Source: an uncultured Dehalococcoidia bacterium | Lineage (GTDB): Bacteria > Chloroflexota > Dehalococcoidia > Lucifugimonadales > G958296245 | Assembly: GCA_958296245.1 (NCBI GenBank) | Contig: OY282458.1 | Coordinates: 434,001 to 498,000, forward strand | DNA: 64,000 nucleotides | Direction: 5' to 3' | Shown here: positions 61,922 through 64,000 of the stretch, piece by piece | Layout: every line of letters begins with the position of its first letter | Position numbering within the stretch: position 1 is the stretch's first letter | Position numbers and translations under genes: made by a program | Notes under the pieces: generated by a model | Database searches by the model: none | What the model was told of the DNA's origin: nothing | What the model saw: the letters and a program-made list of their open reading frames with translations, nothing else

Positions 61922-64000
61922 CTAGAGCGCTCCGGCAACCACTTCGACTAGGTGTTTGGCGCCGACCCCGGTTCCGTCAGCGATCTGCTGGCGGCAGGAG
62001 ACGCCGTCGCTGACCACGGTGGCGCCGCCACTGCCGCGTACTGCCGGGAACAGCGTCTGCTCGCCGATTCGCATCGAAACGTCGTAGTGCTCCCGCCCGA
62101 AGCCGAACGAGCCGGCCATGCCACAGCAGCCGGAAGCTATCTCCTCAACCTCACAGCCCGGAATCGAGCCCAGGACGTCCAAGGCCGCGGCTGTGCCGAC
62201 GAGCGCCTTCTGGTGGCAGTGCCCGTGAAGCAGGACACGCCCGGGCGGTTTGGTATAGATCAGCCCCTCGCCCCCCGATTCGGACTCGTGCCGTAGGAAC
62301 TCCTCGAATAGCACCGCGCCCGCGGCGGCGGCGCTGACCTTCCGGTCCCGCGGCAGCAGATCGACGTACTCGTCGCGGAAGCTCAGGATGCAACTGGGCT
62401 CCAGGCCTACGAGCTTGGCGCCGCCCTCCAAGAGGGGATAGACCGCATCGACGTTCGCGCGGGCGTTCCGCCTAGCGGCGTCCATCATGCCCGCCGATAG
62501 CATCGGACGCCCGCAGCATTTCGTCTCCGGCAAGACGACCTCGTACCCAAGGCGCTCGAGGACCGTTGTAGCCGCCTTCCCGATCTCCGGGTGATTGTAG
62601 TTCATGAAGGTGTCTACGAAGAGCACCACCTGCCCTCTGACGGCGGACGCCTGCCGCGGGCCTCTGGCCCTGAACCACTGCCTGAAGGTCTGGCTCGCGA
62701 AGTGGGGCAGCTTCCGGCGCCTGTCAATGGCCGCGTACCGCTCCAGCAGGTCTTCGAATGTCCCGGACCTCAGGACCAGATTGGATACGGGGGCCATGAA
62801 CGACCCAAGCCTGCTGAGGGTAGCTATGTTGCCGAATAGCCTGCTCCTAGTGGAGAACCCGTTGGCCTTGTGGTACCGGTCGAGGAACTCATACTTCAGT
62901 TTGGCCACGTCCACGTTGGAAGGGCACTCGCTCTTGCAACCCTTGCACTCCAAACAGAGGTCCAACACGTCATGGAGACGCCTGCCAGTCAGGGAGCTCA
63001 ATGGCAGCGCGCCTGAAATGGCCGCGCGGAGGGCGTTGGCCCGCCCTCGGGTGGAGTGCTCCTCGTCGCGCGTAACCATGTACGACGGGCACATCGTCCC
63101 CGACGTCACCTTACGGCAGGCGCCCTGTCCGTTGCACATCTCGATCGCGCCCCTGAAACCGCCCTGCCCCGCAAATGAGAGGCCCGTATCCGGTTCCACG
63201 GCGCTGTATGAGGGGTCGATACGCAGGTTCTCGGTCATGGGCGCCGGATCGACGATCTTGCCGGGGTTCATGATCCCGTCCGGATCGAAGGCCTGCTTGG
63301 TCCGGCGAAAGGCCTCGTACAGCTTCGGCCCGAACATCTTCTCGATCCACGGGCTGCGGGCCAGCCCGTCCCCGTGTTCGCCGCTCATGGCGCCGCCGAA
63401 CTCCAGCACGAGGTCGCTGACGTCCGACGCAATGGCGGCCATGCGATCGACCCCCTCCTGGCTCTTGAGGTCGATCAGCGGGCGAATGTGTAGGCAGCCC
63501 ACACTTGCGTGACCGTAATACCCCGCCGTCGTGCCGTGCGAGCGCACTATTTCATCGAACCGCCGGACGTATTCGGGCAGTCTCTCGGGATCGACTGCGG
63601 TGTCCTCGACGAACGGGAGGGGTTTCGCACTCCCGGGAACGTTCATCATCAGACCGAGACCGGCTTTGCGCACCGCCCACACCTGCGCCTGCGCGCTCTC
63701 CTCCATCACACGCCGCGCCGCGTACCCCATCCGCGAGCGCTCCAGGCTGCGCTCCAAGGCGTCGAGCTTCGACACGACCTCGGCCTGGGAGTCTCCCGTC
63801 AGTTCCACCAGCAAGACCGCCTCGGGGTCTCCTTCCAGGAAGCCCATCTTCCGCGAGTATTCGAGGTTGGAGCGCGCCTGCCTGAGGATCATCGAGTCGA
63901 CCAGCTCCACCGACGCCGGGCCGACTTCCAGGATGGGCACGGTCGCCTCGACCGATTCCACCATCTCGTTGAAGTGGATGACCGAGAGCGCCTTGTGGTT
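61922..64000 (-). CDS. GlcD/YdiJ-like FAD-linked oxidoreductase with iron-sulfur and CCG domains (cut by window end)
   Basis: The open frame continues to the window edge, so the N-terminus and its FAD-binding domain are missing; 692 residues are seen. Order from the cut end: the FAD-oxidase C-terminal domain, with 'GHASVGCLHIRPLIDL', 'GGAMSGEHGDGLARS' and 'KQAFDPDGIMNPGKIV'; a ferredoxin-like segment 'DLCLECKGCKSECPSNVDVAKLKYEF' (CxxCxxCxxxC); then heterodisulfide-reductase-like CCG domains ('ETKCCGRPMLSAGM', 'LHGHCHQKALVG', 'IASGCCGMAG'). This matches YdiJ-like D-2-hydroxyacid (2-hydroxyglutarate or lactate) dehydrogenases. The electron acceptor is a membrane quinone or another iron-sulfur protein. 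A tie to the LarA and 2-hydroxyacid dehydrogenase genes is plausible but untested. Confidence 0.88.
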   Translation of the reverse strand, partial: NHKALSVIHFNEMVESVEATVPILEVGPASVELVDSMILRQARSNLEYSRKMGFLEGDPEAVLLVELTGDSQAEVVSKLDALERSLERSRMGYAARRVMEESAQAQVWAVRKAGLGLMMNVPGSAKPLPFVEDTAVDPERLPEYVRRFDEIVRSHGTTAGYYGHASVGCLHIRPLIDLKSQEGVDRMAAIASDVSDLVLEFGGAMSGEHGDGLARSPWIEKMFGPKLYEAFRRTKQAFDPDGIMNPGKIVDPAPMTENLRIDPSYSAVEPDTGLSFAGQGGFRGAIEMCNGQGACRKVTSGTMCPSYMVTRDEEHSTRGRANALRAAISGALPLSSLTGRRLHDVLDLCLECKGCKSECPSNVDVAKLKYEFLDRYHKANGFSTRSRLFGNIATLSRLGSFMAPVSNLVLRSGTFEDLLERYAAIDRRRKLPHFASQTFRQWFRARGPRQASAVRGQVVLFVDTFMNYNHPEIGKAATTVLERLGYEVVLPETKCCGRPMLSAGMMDAARRNARANVDAVYPLLEGGAKLVGLEPSCILSFRDEYVDLLPRDRKVSAAAAGAVLFEEFLRHESESGGEGLIYTKPPGRVLLHGHCHQKALVGTAAALDVLGSIPGCEVEEIASGCCGMAGSFGFGREHYDVSMRIGEQTLFPAVRGSGGATVVSDGVSCRQQIADGTGVGAKHLVEVVAGAL

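Overview
The window looks like a chromosomal segment of a Chloroflexota bacterium, probably a marine Dehalococcoidia / SAR202-type lineage. This is inference. The support is: high GC; F420/FMN-type oxidoreductases (an LLM-class enzyme and a small PPOX-fold protein); many single-copy catabolic enzymes (LarA, amidohydrolase, sugar-isomerase-like, GMC and GlcD-like flavoproteins); a stand-alone 23S rRNA gene with no 16S or 5S beside it; and HisZ, CADD-like and MetE-core-like proteins. No taxonomic search could be run.

Layout. 1-9.0 kb: the end of a Gfo/Idh/MocA oxidoreductase, an SbcC-like ATPase, an NAD(P)-binding protein, carA with a good sigma70 promoter, an orphan DNA methyltransferase, and an overlapping MDR/LLM oxidoreductase pair. 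9.1 kb: a decayed IS5-type transposase start. 9.4-15.4 kb: purB, purC, a DUF3105 membrane protein, purS, a zinc-ribbon miniprotein, a CADD-like protein with every metal and sacrificial residue in register, and larA. 15.5-19.2 kb: a low-GC PD-(D/E)XK-like nuclease, an FAD reductase and a TIM-barrel isomerase. 19.2-22.8 kb: a minus-strand transcription unit of 23S rRNA and initiator tRNA, with a near-consensus promoter and an intrinsic-terminator-like hairpin inside the 23S leader. 22.9-31.8 kb: GNAT plus TIM-barrel protein, a VOC protein, a MetE-like protein, an aldo/keto reductase, an MBL hydrolase, RlmD, a 2-hydroxyacid dehydrogenase and three tRNAs.

32-37 kb: two tandem collagen-like lipoproteins, a CNNM/CorC membrane protein, glmU and a repeat-rich intergenic block. 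37-43.3 kb: an amidohydrolase, pdxS-pdxT-GNAT-Ycf45-like ATPase, tmk and a PPOX protein. 43.4-47.8 kb (minus): an AcuC-like deacetylase and a three-gene ABC exporter. 48-56.4 kb (minus): a histidine cluster in the order hisZ-hisG-unknown-hisD-hisC, then a GMC oxidoreductase, its small subunit and hisB. 56.6-61.8 kb (plus): an M16 peptidase, a Tat-signal miniprotein, bioY and two thioredoxin-fold lipoproteins. The right edge cuts a large GlcD/iron-sulfur oxidoreductase.

Functionally this is mostly housekeeping biosynthesis (pyrimidine, purine, histidine, PLP, peptidoglycan precursor, dTMP) interleaved with single catabolic enzymes. Short dispersed repeats occupy several intergenic gaps. I saw no prophage, CRISPR array or recognisable defence island. 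The most noteworthy items are the CADD-like pABA synthase candidate, the terminator-like hairpin in the 23S leader, the collagen-like lipoprotein pair, an unassigned gene embedded in the his operon, and the co-occurrence of long-form HisG with HisZ.
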